A DNA stretch of 64,000 nt from Sulfuriferula sp. (GCA_031291235.1 JARLJL010000022.1:372001-436000); one strand, 5' to 3'. Shown: positions 1 to 9,802, numbered from the stretch's first letter. Notes: a model not told the origin generated them from the sequence alone. A program made the numbers and translations.

Positions 1-34
1 TGGCTAACGCGACACTTCCTCACAGGTATCCTCA

Positions 35-2716
35 ATGGGTCAACACTATCTGAGTCCTTTGTTTTCCCCGCGATCAGTTGCTGTGATCGGCGCAAGCAAT
101 CGCCCTGAATCTGTCGGCGGCGTGGTATTCAAGAATATGCTGGAAAGCGGTTATCAGGGCAAACTTTACCCGATTAATCCGGGATATGCGGAGATTCAGA
201 GGCAACGAGCTTACGCCAGCATAGAACAAATAGGCGAACCGGTCGATTTGGCAGTAATCGCCACCAAGGCCGCAACCATACCGGAAATTATCGAAGCCTG
301 CGGGCAGCATGGGGTACGCGCTGCCGTGATTTTATCGGCCGGATTTAGCGAGGCGGGGCCGCAAGGCGTTGCGCTGGAACGTGCTGTGCTGGAAAATGCG
401 CGGCGTTACGGCGTACGTCTGATCGGACCGAATTGTCTCGGCATCATGCGCCCTTCAGTCGGATTAAATGCCACATTCAGCAATGGTGGCGCGAAACCCG
501 GCGGACTCGCGCTGATATCCCAATCCGGCGCCTTGTGCACCGCGATTCTGGATTGGGCGCAACCCAACGATGTAGGGTTCTCAAGCATTATTTCCATGGG
601 CGCAACAGCCGACGTGGATTTTGGCGAAATACTCGATTATCTGGTATCCGATCCGCAAACCGAGAGCATCCTGCTGTATATCGAAGGCATCCATCATTCG
701 CGCAGTTTCATGAGTGCGTTGCGCGCCGCCACCCGATTCAAGCCCGTTATACTGGTCAAGGTCGGACGCCACGAGGCCGGTTCCAAAGCGGCTTTTTCCC
801 ATACCGGCGCACTGGTAGGTGCCGACGATGTATTTGATGCAGCCTTGCGCCGCGCCGGGGTAGTGCGCGTCGAAACTATCGTGCAATTATTCTCCGCCGC
901 GAAGGCCTTATCCGCGCATTTCCACCCCGCAGGAAATCGCCTCGCTATCGTCACCAACGGCGGCGGCCCTGGCGTCATGGCCAGCGACCGTGCTGCAGAC
1001 CTGGGCGTCAGCATCGCAACACTGGCCGACGACACGATCAGTCAATTGAATGCGGTACTGCCGGCAACCTGGTCGCACGGCAACCCCGTAGACATCATCG
1101 GCGATGCGACTGCAGAACGTTACCGCGACGCGATCACGCTCTGCATGCGCGATCCCGATGTCGACGGCGTACTCACGATATTGACGCCGCAGGCCATGAC
1201 GCATCCCGAAGCGGCAGCAGCAGCAGTCATCGAAGTCGCGCAAAAATTCAATAAACCGCTGATCGCCTGCTGGATGGGAGAAGGGCAGGTAGCAGCGAGC
1301 CGGCTGGCGTTCGCCCAGGCGAAAATCCCCAGTTTCCGCACACCGGAACCCGCTGTGGAGGTCTTTTCCTACATCGCCGACTATTACCGGAATCAAAAAC
1401 TGCTCATGCAGACGCCGGGGCCGCTTTCCCAGCACCGCGCCCCCGATATAGACGGCGCCCGCTCACTGATAGAAGGCGCCCTGGCTGAACATCGCACCAC
1501 GCTTAATGAAATGGAATCCAAAGCGGTACTGGCCGCATTTCATATCCCGATCGCTCGCACAGTTGTCGCACGCTCGCCGAACGAGGCGCTGATACTAGCG
1601 GAGGAATTAGGGCTGCCGGTGGTCATGAAAATCAACTCGCCGGATATTTCGCACAAATCCGACTCGGGCGGTATACGCCTGAATCTGGGCAACGCCCAGG
1701 CTGTCAGGGCCGCTTATCATGAGATCATTCAGGCCGTGCAAAACAACCGGCCGAATGCCAGGATCGATGGCGTCGTTATCGAACCCATGGCGGTCAGGCC
1801 GAATGGCCGCGAATTGATGCTGGGCGTCACCACCGACCCGATATTCGGACCGGTCATTACCTTCAGTGCAGGCGGCGTTATGGTCGAAGTACTGGGAGAT
1901 AGGGCAGTGGCATTGCCGCCATTGAATAGTTTTCTGGTTAGCGACATGATACATCGCACCCGGGTTGCCAAACTGCTTGGCGCTTTTCGTCATATGCCGC
2001 CGATAGACATGACTGCGCTGGAGAATGTCTTGCTGCGCGTATCGGAAATGGTATGCGAGTTACCATGGATCAAGGAAATGGACATCAATCCCCTGATAGT
2101 GGATGAAAACGGTGCAATCGCCGTCGATGCGCGGATAGTCGTCGGTTTCCCCATGCCTGCAATGCATCGCTATGCGCACATGGCGATACATCCCTATCCG
2201 ACCCATCTTATCAGTCACTGGCAACTGCCTGACGGCGCCGATGTCGTCATACGCCCCATTCGTCCCGAAGACGCCGAACTGGAACAAGCCTTTGTACGCG
2301 GCCTGTCGGAAGAAGCGAAGTATTTCCGCTTCATGGATTCCCTGCAGGAACTCACGCAAAATATGCTGGTCCGTTTCACGCAAATTGATTACGATCGCGA
2401 AATGGCGCTCGTCGCTGTGCTGGAACAGGATAATCAACGGGAACTGGAATTAGGCGTCTGCCGTTATATCACAAACCCGGACGGCGCCAGTTGCGAATTT
2501 GCGCTGGTGGTTGCAGACGAATGGCAACATAAAGGCATAGGCCATAAACTGATGAGCAGCCTGATGGAAGTCGCCCTTTCCAGAGGGTTGAAAGTGATGG
2601 AAGGCGAGGTGCTGGCCTCCAATCACGCCATGCTGGCTTTGGTAGAGAGACTGGAATTTAGCATCAGCACCAGCGATGAAGACATTTCCATCAAACGCGT
2701 AGTGAAAACGCTCTGA
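35..2716 (+). CDS. Acetate-CoA ligase (NDP-forming)-like protein fused to GNAT acetyltransferase
   Basis: 893 aa, the architecture of Pat/YfiQ (PatZ) lysine acetyltransferases. Residues about 1-130 form a CoA-binding Rossmann domain (AVIGASNRPESVGG). Two succinyl-CoA-synthetase-like domains follow, with SQSGAL and SHTGAL segments. An ATP-grasp domain lies at about 480-710 (PVVMKINSPDISHKSDSGG), and a C-terminal GNAT domain at about 735-893 with an acetyl-CoA loop near ADEWQHKGIGHKL. In characterised family members the ligase part is regulatory or inactive and the GNAT part acetylates lysines, for example on acetyl-CoA synthetase. It is followed after 20 bp by a methyltransferase gene on the same strand, probably co-transcribed. 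The ATG at 35 gives the full CoA-binding domain. Whether the ligase half is active cannot be told from sequence. Confidence 0.87.
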   Translation: MGQHYLSPLFSPRSVAVIGASNRPESVGGVVFKNMLESGYQGKLYPINPGYAEIQRQRAYASIEQIGEPVDLAVIATKAATIPEIIEACGQHGVRAAVILSAGFSEAGPQGVALERAVLENARRYGVRLIGPNCLGIMRPSVGLNATFSNGGAKPGGLALISQSGALCTAILDWAQPNDVGFSSIISMGATADVDFGEILDYLVSDPQTESILLYIEGIHHSRSFMSALRAATRFKPVILVKVGRHEAGSKAAFSHTGALVGADDVFDAALRRAGVVRVETIVQLFSAAKALSAHFHPAGNRLAIVTNGGGPGVMASDRAADLGVSIATLADDTISQLNAVLPATWSHGNPVDIIGDATAERYRDAITLCMRDPDVDGVLTILTPQAMTHPEAAAAAVIEVAQKFNKPLIACWMGEGQVAASRLAFAQAKIPSFRTPEPAVEVFSYIADYYRNQKLLMQTPGPLSQHRAPDIDGARSLIEGALAEHRTTLNEMESKAVLAAFHIPIARTVVARSPNEALILAEELGLPVVMKINSPDISHKSDSGGIRLNLGNAQAVRAAYHEIIQAVQNNRPNARIDGVVIEPMAVRPNGRELMLGVTTDPIFGPVITFSAGGVMVEVLGDRAVALPPLNSFLVSDMIHRTRVAKLLGAFRHMPPIDMTALENVLLRVSEMVCELPWIKEMDINPLIVDENGAIAVDARIVVGFPMPAMHRYAHMAIHPYPTHLISHWQLPDGADVVIRPIRPEDAELEQAFVRGLSEEAKYFRFMDSLQELTQNMLVRFTQIDYDREMALVAVLEQDNQRELELGVCRYITNPDGASCEFALVVADEWQHKGIGHKLMSSLMEVALSRGLKVMEGEVLASNHAMLALVERLEFSISTSDEDISIKRVVKTL

Positions 2717-2736
2717 TACCAACAGGAAAGACAATT

Positions 2737-3444
2737 ATGCAAATAACCATCCCCGTCATCGATCAAGTATGCGATGAGCAGGAAATTTACGAACAATTAT
2801 TACCGCTGGAGCGTGCGAACGTACTTGAACTGGGCTGTGGCAAGGCAGATAAAACCAGAGCGATCGCCAAAGCAGGCAAAATTGCCTCCATACTTGCGCT
2901 GGAAATCGATGCAATACAACACGCCAATAATCTGGCAGTAACCGATTTGCCCAATGTCTGTTTTGAATCGGGCTGTGCGGAAGATATACCCGCTGCCGAT
3001 GACAGCATGGATATCGTACTCATGTTCAAATCCCTGCATCATGTACCCATGGACAAAATGAATCAGGCCCTCGCTGAAATCCATCGCGTACTCAAGCCGG
3101 GTGGCTTAGCTTACCTGTCTGAACCTATTTATGCCGGTGAATTCAACGAAATACTGCGGTTATTTCATGATGAACAACGGGTTCGCGAGGCCGCTTTTGC
3201 TGCGGTTGAACGGGCAGTCGCATCAGGATTAATGACGCTGGTGACGCAGAAATTCTTTAACACCAGGATACATTTTGACGATTTTTCCCAATTCGAGGAA
3301 AAAATCATCAAAGTCACACATACCCATCATGCGTTATCGCCTGAACTGCATGCCCAAGTGCGCAACAAGTTTATGCAACACATGACTGCAACAGGCGTCA
3401 ATCTGCTCATGCCGATCCGGGTAGACCTGCTCCGCAAAGCCTAG
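2737..3444 (+). CDS. Class I SAM-dependent methyltransferase
   Basis: 235 aa. Motif I reads VLELGCGKADKTRA near residue 30, an acidic residue ends the next strand (ALEID), and a post-I segment DIVLMFKSLHHVP precedes RVLKPGGLAYLSEP, as in Methyltransferase_11/UbiE-like enzymes. It should transfer a methyl group from S-adenosylmethionine; the acceptor is unknown. The gene lies 20 bp behind the acetyltransferase gene and ends 4 bp before the convergent ABC permease gene, leaving no room for a conventional terminator. Confidence 0.8.
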   Translation: MQITIPVIDQVCDEQEIYEQLLPLERANVLELGCGKADKTRAIAKAGKIASILALEIDAIQHANNLAVTDLPNVCFESGCAEDIPAADDSMDIVLMFKSLHHVPMDKMNQALAEIHRVLKPGGLAYLSEPIYAGEFNEILRLFHDEQRVREAAFAAVERAVASGLMTLVTQKFFNTRIHFDDFSQFEEKIIKVTHTHHALSPELHAQVRNKFMQHMTATGVNLLMPIRVDLLRKA

Positions 3445-3448
3445 GCAT

Positions 3449-4555
3449 TCAATACAACCGGTGCCTGAACAGCCACCCGGCAATGGCCAGCGTGACCACG
3501 CCTATCACAGCCAGCGGCCAGAATTGGGGGATCAGCAAATGAAACGGGGTTCCCTCGAGAAACACACCGCGCAAAACCACCAGAAAATACCGCATGGGGT
3601 TGAGCAGGGTTAAATCCTGCACCAGCGCCGGCATGTTTCTGATCGGTGTTGCAAATCCGGAAAGTATAATGGCGGGTACCATGAAGAAAAACGCCCCCAG
3701 CATGCCTTGCTGCTGCGTGACGGCCAGCGAGGAAATCATCAGGCCGATACCGACGGCAGACAGCAGAAACAGCAATACGCCGGTATAGAGCGTGAGTAAA
3801 CTGCCCAATAATGGTACTTTGAACCAGAATACCGTCACCATGACGATCAGGCTGGCCTCGCCGATACCGATCAGAAATCCGGGCAAAGCCTTGCCAATCA
3901 GGATTTCCGCAGGATGCAAAGGGGTGACCAGCAGTTGATCGAAGGTACCTTGTTCGCGTTCACGAGCGACAGAAAGCGCGGTTACCAGTATCGTTACCAG
4001 CAAAGTCAGCAAACCGACAATACCGGGGAGAAAAAACCAGCGGCTTTCCAGATTCGGATTAAACCATGCCCGAGTGACGATATGTGCCGGCGGCGCACCG
4101 CCATTACCTGCTACCCAGTCGTTATTGAAACGGTTCACGATATCCTGCGCATAATTGACGATCAGCAATGCCGTATTCGAGTTGCGCCCGTCCACCATGA
4201 TCTGAATAGGGGCGGGCCTGCCGCTTAACATATCGGCAGTGAAACGCGGCCCGACATGGATGATCATCTGTACCGTTTTACGATCCAGCATAACCGCAAT
4301 CTGCTCGTTACGCTCAATTTGCGGCATTTCCTGGAAGCTCGGCGATCCGTGAAAAGCCGCTATCATATCTCTGGAAATCGAGCCCTTATCTTCATTGAAT
4401 ACGGCATAAGTCACATGTTTCAGATCGAATGTCGCCGCATAGCCGAATACCATCAATTGCACCAGCGGCGGAATAATCAGCACGAAACGGCTGCGCTTAT
4501 CCTTTAATAGCGCCAGAAATTCCTTGAGCATCAGGGCAAAGATACGACGTAGCAT
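3449..4555 (-). CDS. ABC-2 type transporter permease (second permease of RbbA-like exporter)
   Basis: 368 aa from the ATG at 4555, which has a GGAG Shine-Dalgarno (SD) sequence about 9 nt upstream; the longer reading from 4657 would run into the upstream gene and adds a non-conserved N-terminus. One N-terminal transmembrane helix (FVLIIPPLVQLMVFGYA) is followed by a periplasmic region of about 150 residues and then five hydrophobic helices, as in the ABC2_membrane_3/YhhJ family. It lies 5 bp behind the preceding permease gene and is last in the exporter operon. Together the two permeases should form the membrane channel of an exporter driven by the double ATPase encoded upstream. The substrate is unknown; E. 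coli YhhJ/RbbA relatives are linked to drug export or ribosome association. Confidence 0.85.
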   Translation of the reverse strand: MLRRIFALMLKEFLALLKDKRSRFVLIIPPLVQLMVFGYAATFDLKHVTYAVFNEDKGSISRDMIAAFHGSPSFQEMPQIERNEQIAVMLDRKTVQMIIHVGPRFTADMLSGRPAPIQIMVDGRNSNTALLIVNYAQDIVNRFNNDWVAGNGGAPPAHIVTRAWFNPNLESRWFFLPGIVGLLTLLVTILVTALSVAREREQGTFDQLLVTPLHPAEILIGKALPGFLIGIGEASLIVMVTVFWFKVPLLGSLLTLYTGVLLFLLSAVGIGLMISSLAVTQQQGMLGAFFFMVPAIILSGFATPIRNMPALVQDLTLLNPMRYFLVVLRGVFLEGTPFHLLIPQFWPLAVIGVVTLAIAGWLFRHRLY

Positions 4556-4560
4556 GAATA

Positions 4561-5682
4561 TCACTCCAATCGCTTGCGCGCTTTTAGCCGCGTCAGTCCC
4601 AGAAACAGGGTTGCCAGCAAAACGAGCGCCAAGGCATTCGGTAAAATCACGCTCCATTCATTACCGACCAGAAAAATAGTCTGCAATATGGCAACGTAAT
4701 AACGCGCAGCAATAACATGTGTAATAGCTTGAACAAATGGCGGCATGCTATTGATATCAAATATGAAACCGGATAGAAGAAAAGCCGGCAAAAAAGTAGT
4801 GATGATAGCCAGCTGTCCAGCGATAAACTGGCTGCGGGCAACCGTGGAAATAAGCAGCCCCATGCCCAGTGCTGTTAGCAGAAAGAGTGCAGATGTAGCG
4901 AACAGCAACCATACAGAACCGCGTAATGGCACATGGAACAGCCACAATGCCATCGCCACCGACAGCGCCAGACCGCCCATGCCAAGTATGAAATACGGTA
5001 TCAGCTTGCCCAGTATCACTTCGCGCATGGCCAGCGGCGTGACCATCAAAGCTTCCATGGTGCCGCGTTCCCATTCTCGCGCCATGACCATGGCAGTCAG
5101 CAACGCGCCGATCAGCGTCATGATCACGGCGATCAGCCCCGGCACCAGAAAATTTCGGCTTTCCAGCTCCTCGTTGTACCAGACGCGATTCACTATCTCC
5201 ACCGGCGTATTCAACGTTTGCCCCTGCTGCAACGCAGTATGTTCCAGCCATTTCCCCCAAGCGCCGGTGACATAGCCCTCGACAATACGTGCTGTATTGG
5301 CATCCACCCCGTTCACGACGAGTTGGATGGGGGCACCGTCGGTTTGCCGCAAGCGTCGCGCAAAATCCTGACGCAACACGATAACGGCATTGATACGGCC
5401 TGCCATCATGGCATCGACAGCTTCGGGCGTGTTACGGAAAGGCACTGATGAAAAATAGCGCGAGTTGCCGAATGAGGCAGTGAAGCTTGCCGTATCTGCA
5501 TCCGGCTGTTCCACCACCAGACCCAAAGGCACATGTTCCGAATCCAGCGACACGCCATAACCGAACAGCAACAGCAAAACAACCGGCATCAGGAACGCAA
5601 TTGCGATACTGCTAGGGTCGCGGACGATTTGCAGAAATTCCTTGCGAATCAGGCCCAGCAGTCGCATTTGTGCGTTATTCAT
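4561..5682 (-). CDS. ABC-2 type transporter permease (RbbA C-terminal-like)
   Basis: 373 aa with an N-terminal helix (IAFLMPVVLLLLFGYGV), an extracytoplasmic domain with NGVDANTARIVEGY, then the typical REWERGTMEALMVTPL coupling segment and several C-terminal helices. The start overlaps the ATPase stop by 4 bp, so translation is coupled. In E. coli RbbA a permease domain like this is fused behind two ATPase domains; here it is a separate gene. It is a paralogue of the next gene and probably pairs with it as a heterodimer. Confidence 0.87.
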   Translation of the reverse strand: MNNAQMRLLGLIRKEFLQIVRDPSSIAIAFLMPVVLLLLFGYGVSLDSEHVPLGLVVEQPDADTASFTASFGNSRYFSSVPFRNTPEAVDAMMAGRINAVIVLRQDFARRLRQTDGAPIQLVVNGVDANTARIVEGYVTGAWGKWLEHTALQQGQTLNTPVEIVNRVWYNEELESRNFLVPGLIAVIMTLIGALLTAMVMAREWERGTMEALMVTPLAMREVILGKLIPYFILGMGGLALSVAMALWLFHVPLRGSVWLLFATSALFLLTALGMGLLISTVARSQFIAGQLAIITTFLPAFLLSGFIFDINSMPPFVQAITHVIAARYYVAILQTIFLVGNEWSVILPNALALVLLATLFLGLTRLKARKRLE

Positions 5683-7502
5683 GCGGCAGCTCCCTGTGCT
5701 TCGTGCGAGGTAATCAGACCGACAAAGGCATCTTCCATCGTCGGATCGGGTAAATCCACCGAACGTGCCTGTAATTTGATTTCAGCAGGCGTGCCTATTG
5801 TCAGCATTTCGCCTGACGCCATAATCGCCAGACGATCGCAGTACTCCGCCTCCTCCATAAAATGCGTGGTCACCATGATGGTTACGCCTTGTTCGGCCAA
5901 TGCGTTGATTCTTCGCCAGAATTCGCGGCGCGCCAAAGGGTCCACGCCGGAAGTCGGTTCATCCAGAAACAGGATTTCAGGTTCGTGCATTAATGCGCAG
6001 GCCAAAGCCAGACGCTGTTTGTAGCCCAATGAAAGATCGCCGCTAACCGCATCTGCACTGGATGTCAGAGCGAACTCCTGCAGCGCCCAAGCTATTCGCG
6101 TATCACCGCGCTTGCCTGACAATCCGTAGGCATTACTGAAAAAACGCAGATTTTCAACAACACTGAGATTGCCGTACAGGGAAAATTTTTGCGACATATA
6201 GCCGATACGGGCGCGAGCAGCAGCGGCCGCATAGCGTAAATCCACCCCGGCCACACGCAAGCTGCCGCTGCTGGGCGGCAATAATCCGCACAGCATGCGA
6301 AACATGGTCGATTTGCCGGCGCCGTTTGCACCCAGCAGCCCGAATACTTCGCCTTTGGATACGATGAACGACACATCCTTGACCGCACTGAAATTGCCGA
6401 AGCGTCGTGTCAAATTCTGTACCGTAATCACTTGCTGCGCTGTTCCGGCAGCTACAGAAAATGTGGCATGCGATGCCGGCGTATGATGAAGGGTTATCAT
6501 CGTCGCCGGATCTGTTTTTACCTTGAGTAAAGCCACAAAACTGTCCTCGAAACGAGGCGGCACGGCATTGATCTGTACATCGCTGATATTTGGCAACAAC
6601 GAGCCGGGTTGGGGCGGCAGGGCATCCTGTTCCATGACAATGCGCACATGATCACCCTGAATCAGAGCATCCAATATCGCTGGCGAGGATGCCAAGTGCG
6701 TTTGCAATGCACGTTTGGAAACGGCGCCGGAGGTCACTGCATAAGTACGGCCTCGCAACGATTCACGCAGGACTTTCGGATCGCCGTGATCCAGCAGTTG
6801 TCCATCGTGCAGCAATACCACCTCATCGCAACGTTCGGCTTCATCCAGATAAGCCGTACTCAGCAGCACACTGGTACCTTGTTCTTGCACCAACCGATAG
6901 ACAATCTCCCAGAGTTCGCGGCGGGACAGCGGATCCACGCCGACTGTCGGCTCATCCAGCAACAGCAGAGGAGGCTGGCGTACCAGCGCGCAGGCGAGCC
7001 CCAGTTTCTGTTTCATGCCGCCGGAGAGTTGACCGGCCAGACGTTTGGTAAATGCAGTCAAACCGGCCATTTGCAACAGATTGTCATATCGGGCAGGACG
7101 TAACGACTTGGGCACGCCTTGCAAGTCGGCATACAAATCGAGGTTTTCCTGAACGGTTAAATCCTCATACAAACCGAAACGCTGTGGCATGTAGCCGATT
7201 TCGCTCTGTATCGCCAGCGACTGTGTTGCCGCATCATGGCCCAGCACTTTAATACTGCCAGCATCCGGCAGCAACAAGCCTGCAGCCAGCCGCATCAATG
7301 TGGTTTTGCCGGCGCTGTCGGGACCTATCAGACCGGTTACCACACCGCGTTTGACGGTAAAACTGACGTTACGCAACGCTTCGATCTGCCTGTTACCTAC
7401 CCGAAAGGCTTTGCTTACGCCGCTTACCTCCAGCGCCATCCGATCCGACGGCGCCTGTTCGGCGGCCGGAGAATGCGATTCAGACAAGGGAGGGGAAAAC
7501 AT
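5679..7502 (-). CDS. ABC transporter ATPase with two fused nucleotide-binding domains (RbbA/YhiH-like)
   Basis: 607 aa with tandem ATPase domains. Domain 1 (about 25-245) has Walker A GPDSAGKTT, signature LSGGMKQK and Walker B LLLLDEP. Domain 2 (about 360-590) has Walker A GANGAGKST, a changed signature LSLGYKQR and Walker B ILFLDEP. The GPDSAGK form resembles that of E. coli RbbA, but the permease part is absent and encoded separately downstream. The gene overlaps the HlyD-like gene by 1 bp and the permease gene by 4 bp. It should energise export of an unknown substrate across the inner membrane. Confidence 0.88.
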   Translation of the reverse strand: MFSPPLSESHSPAAEQAPSDRMALEVSGVSKAFRVGNRQIEALRNVSFTVKRGVVTGLIGPDSAGKTTLMRLAAGLLLPDAGSIKVLGHDAATQSLAIQSEIGYMPQRFGLYEDLTVQENLDLYADLQGVPKSLRPARYDNLLQMAGLTAFTKRLAGQLSGGMKQKLGLACALVRQPPLLLLDEPTVGVDPLSRRELWEIVYRLVQEQGTSVLLSTAYLDEAERCDEVVLLHDGQLLDHGDPKVLRESLRGRTYAVTSGAVSKRALQTHLASSPAILDALIQGDHVRIVMEQDALPPQPGSLLPNISDVQINAVPPRFEDSFVALLKVKTDPATMITLHHTPASHATFSVAAGTAQQVITVQNLTRRFGNFSAVKDVSFIVSKGEVFGLLGANGAGKSTMFRMLCGLLPPSSGSLRVAGVDLRYAAAAARARIGYMSQKFSLYGNLSVVENLRFFSNAYGLSGKRGDTRIAWALQEFALTSSADAVSGDLSLGYKQRLALACALMHEPEILFLDEPTSGVDPLARREFWRRINALAEQGVTIMVTTHFMEEAEYCDRLAIMASGEMLTIGTPAEIKLQARSVDLPDPTMEDAFVGLITSHEAQGAAA

Positions 7503-8542
7503 CAGGATTTGCTGCAGGCAGATTTACCGTCAGCTGTATTGGGCGACGGCTGATCCAGATGTATGGTGATCGTTGCCGGCATGCCGAGACGCAGTTCATT
7601 TTGCGCATTGCATGCAAAAATTCGTACCTGATAAACCAGATTGCTGCGCACCTCAGTCGTTTCTACCGATTTGGGTGTAAATTCGGCGCTAGGGGAAATA
7701 TAACCGACCCAGCCGTCATAACGCTTGCCGGGGAAACTATCCGTGCTGATTTCGGCACGCATTCCCGGTTTTATTTTTCCCAATTCCGGACCGGAAACAT
7801 AAGCGCGCACCCATACCGGATCGGTCAGTGCCAGTGTATATACGGGACGTTGCGGGGAAGCCATATCTCCCGGTTCCAGTATACGGTCTTGAATAATGCC
7901 ATCGGCAGGTGCGTAGAGTGACGCATCGGCCAGATCCTTGCGCGCGATCGCCAGCGATGCCGAGTTTGCCTGCAATGTCGCTTTTGCCGCAGCGATATCT
8001 TCCTTGCGCGGCCCCAGCAAGGTCAATTTCAGCAATTCATGTGTCGCATTGGATCTGGCTTGCGCGGCATCGGCTGCCGATTTGGCATTATCGGCCTGCT
8101 GGCTGGCAATGAAATGCTGTTTCACCAGTTCCGTAAGTCGTTGGTAGGTACGCGCTGCATTATCGGCATCGATTTTTGCTGCTGTGGCATCGGCTTGCGC
8201 TTTACGAATTTCCTCAGGGCGATTACCAGTTTCCAACCTGGTCAGCGCCTGTTGGGCAACATTGACTTGCGCTTGGCGCAGATCGACATTTTGCGATAAA
8301 CGTTGGCTATCCAGCATGCCGAGCAGTTCTCCCTTGCTGACGAGAGAGCCTTCCTGAACCTGCATTTTATCTATTCGTTCCGAGCCGTTAAACGCCAGCT
8401 GCACTTGTCTTACATCGACGTTCCCATACAAGGATAGCAAAGCAGTCGCTGCAGTCTGATCGTGTTGCGAACGCCAGTAACCTGCACCGCCCGCACCGGC
8501 CAATGCGATTGCCAACACAGGAATAAATATTTTGCGTTTCAT
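7502..8542 (-). CDS. HlyD-family periplasmic adaptor (YhiI-like)
   Basis: 346 aa. An N-terminal signal anchor (IFIPVLAIALAGAGGAGYW) is followed by a split lipoyl/barrel-sandwich domain (GNVDVRQVQLAF, then LYAPADGIIQDRILEPGD) on either side of a long Ala/Gln-rich coiled coil at about 95-205. It should bridge the inner-membrane ABC exporter to an outer-membrane channel. No TolC gene lies in this operon; the only one in the window is inside the mla operon near 31 kb. The gene starts 33 bp behind the ATP-grasp gene and is followed directly by the ATPase gene. Confidence 0.87.
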   Translation of the reverse strand: MKRKIFIPVLAIALAGAGGAGYWRSQHDQTAATALLSLYGNVDVRQVQLAFNGSERIDKMQVQEGSLVSKGELLGMLDSQRLSQNVDLRQAQVNVAQQALTRLETGNRPEEIRKAQADATAAKIDADNAARTYQRLTELVKQHFIASQQADNAKSAADAAQARSNATHELLKLTLLGPRKEDIAAAKATLQANSASLAIARKDLADASLYAPADGIIQDRILEPGDMASPQRPVYTLALTDPVWVRAYVSGPELGKIKPGMRAEISTDSFPGKRYDGWVGYISPSAEFTPKSVETTEVRSNLVYQVRIFACNAQNELRLGMPATITIHLDQPSPNTADGKSACSKS

Positions 8543-8575
8543 AATGAGCGATGATCATCCTGTGAGCGACGAAAA

Positions 8576-9802
8576 TCACATCTTATCAGGATTGCCGTCC
8601 GAGTTCTTCGCCTTCAGCAACATCCTGCGAAATGCCGCGAACAGCTCGCTCATCGGCGCCTGTTTGTAAGAAAACAAGTCGACAGGGTCCAATGCATGCA
8701 CCCAACCGCGATTATCTATCTCGAATATCAACAACTCCCCAGCTGTCGTTTCGGCGCAATCGATCACAACGTAATCCAGCCCCAGACGATTACCTATGGC
8801 AAATAAGGCATCACGATGGCGCAAGGCAAAGCCGGTCTCGAATCCGTTCATGAAATCTGCTTCGTCCGCACGTTTTGCACTGCTCTCATCCATCTTTGCA
8901 GATACATAATGGACGATCCAGTGCTCGCTGATTGCCAGATGGCAGACATAGGGCAATCCATCGATCAATGCGATGCGAGCCTTGCGGTACAAGCCGTCAG
9001 CGCTGCGATAATCAACATATAGCGAAATATGGAATTCCTGTTCTGGGGCTTTGTCCAGATAAGCCGCCAGCTCTGCAGCATTTTCCACGCGGGATAGACC
9101 TTCTCCTCGATGCGTATTGCAGGGCCTGATGGTAATAGGGTAGCACGCACCATGAAATAGCGCCGTTACTGGCAATTCCAGCGCAATAACGCGTTCCAGC
9201 TCCTGCCGCTCCAGCTTGATGGTCGGCGGCATTGTCAGTCCGGGGATGGCAGCAAGCTGCTGATAAATACGCTCCCGGGTACAAAGCCGGATACATTCGG
9301 GGAGATTTAATACCGGACGCGGCCAATGCTTGACCATACCCTCCAGCATTTGCATAACTTGCTCATTTTTGTCGGATTCGCATAGTGCAACGATAACCAC
9401 GTCATGCTCTGGAATCGTAGCCGGCAACGGTTTACCTGGAACGATATATAAGATATCCAGGCGTATATCGGAATTTTCGACCAGATAATCGAGCGGCGTA
9501 TTATCTAGCATGTCGCCTGGCCCCATCAGGGCTAACAATTTAATGCCGGGATTGGGATTTCCTGCAACGCGGTAGAGCAGGCTGCGATCGAAAGCCTTAG
9601 CCTGCATTTCGCTCGCAAAAGCCGCATTACCGACTATCGTCAACAGCTGACTCAGCCCCATAAACAAGTTGGCATCGCTAGTCGTAGCCAGCATTTGCGC
9701 GATCATCCCCTGAATCTGGGCATGCGGTATGCGTGCTAGTGTCGCCATGGAAACGATGGGATGCAATTCCATTTCAGTCAGAACGGGCAGGGTATTTGTC
9801 AT
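8576..9802 (-). CDS. Orphan ATP-grasp-like protein, function unknown
   Basis: 408 aa. The first 100 residues look helical and TPR-like. Residues about 105-190 form a Rossmann-like pre-ATP-grasp region (KLLALMGPGDMLDN, DVVIVALCESDKNEQ). The C-terminal 200 residues resemble a RimK/glutathione-synthetase-type ATP-grasp fold, with PITIRPCNTHRGEGLSRV as a possible nucleotide/substrate loop, YVVIDCAET and LLIFEIDNRGWVHA near the end. The EIDNR segment would hold the metal-binding Glu/Asn. Substrate and product are unknown. The gene is first in the same-strand string with the HlyD-ABC exporter (33 bp gap), suggesting a modified molecule may be exported, but this is inference. Overall family assignment is moderate. 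Confidence 0.6.
   Translation of the reverse strand: MTNTLPVLTEMELHPIVSMATLARIPHAQIQGMIAQMLATTSDANLFMGLSQLLTIVGNAAFASEMQAKAFDRSLLYRVAGNPNPGIKLLALMGPGDMLDNTPLDYLVENSDIRLDILYIVPGKPLPATIPEHDVVIVALCESDKNEQVMQMLEGMVKHWPRPVLNLPECIRLCTRERIYQQLAAIPGLTMPPTIKLERQELERVIALELPVTALFHGACYPITIRPCNTHRGEGLSRVENAAELAAYLDKAPEQEFHISLYVDYRSADGLYRKARIALIDGLPYVCHLAISEHWIVHYVSAKMDESSAKRADEADFMNGFETGFALRHRDALFAIGNRLGLDYVVIDCAETTAGELLIFEIDNRGWVHALDPVDLFSYKQAPMSELFAAFRRMLLKAKNSDGNPDKM

Noticed and set aside
3449-4657. Longer N-terminus of the second permease, starting at 4657
   Set aside because: It overlaps the preceding gene by about 100 bp and adds a non-hydrophobic segment; the ATG at 4555 has a good SD.
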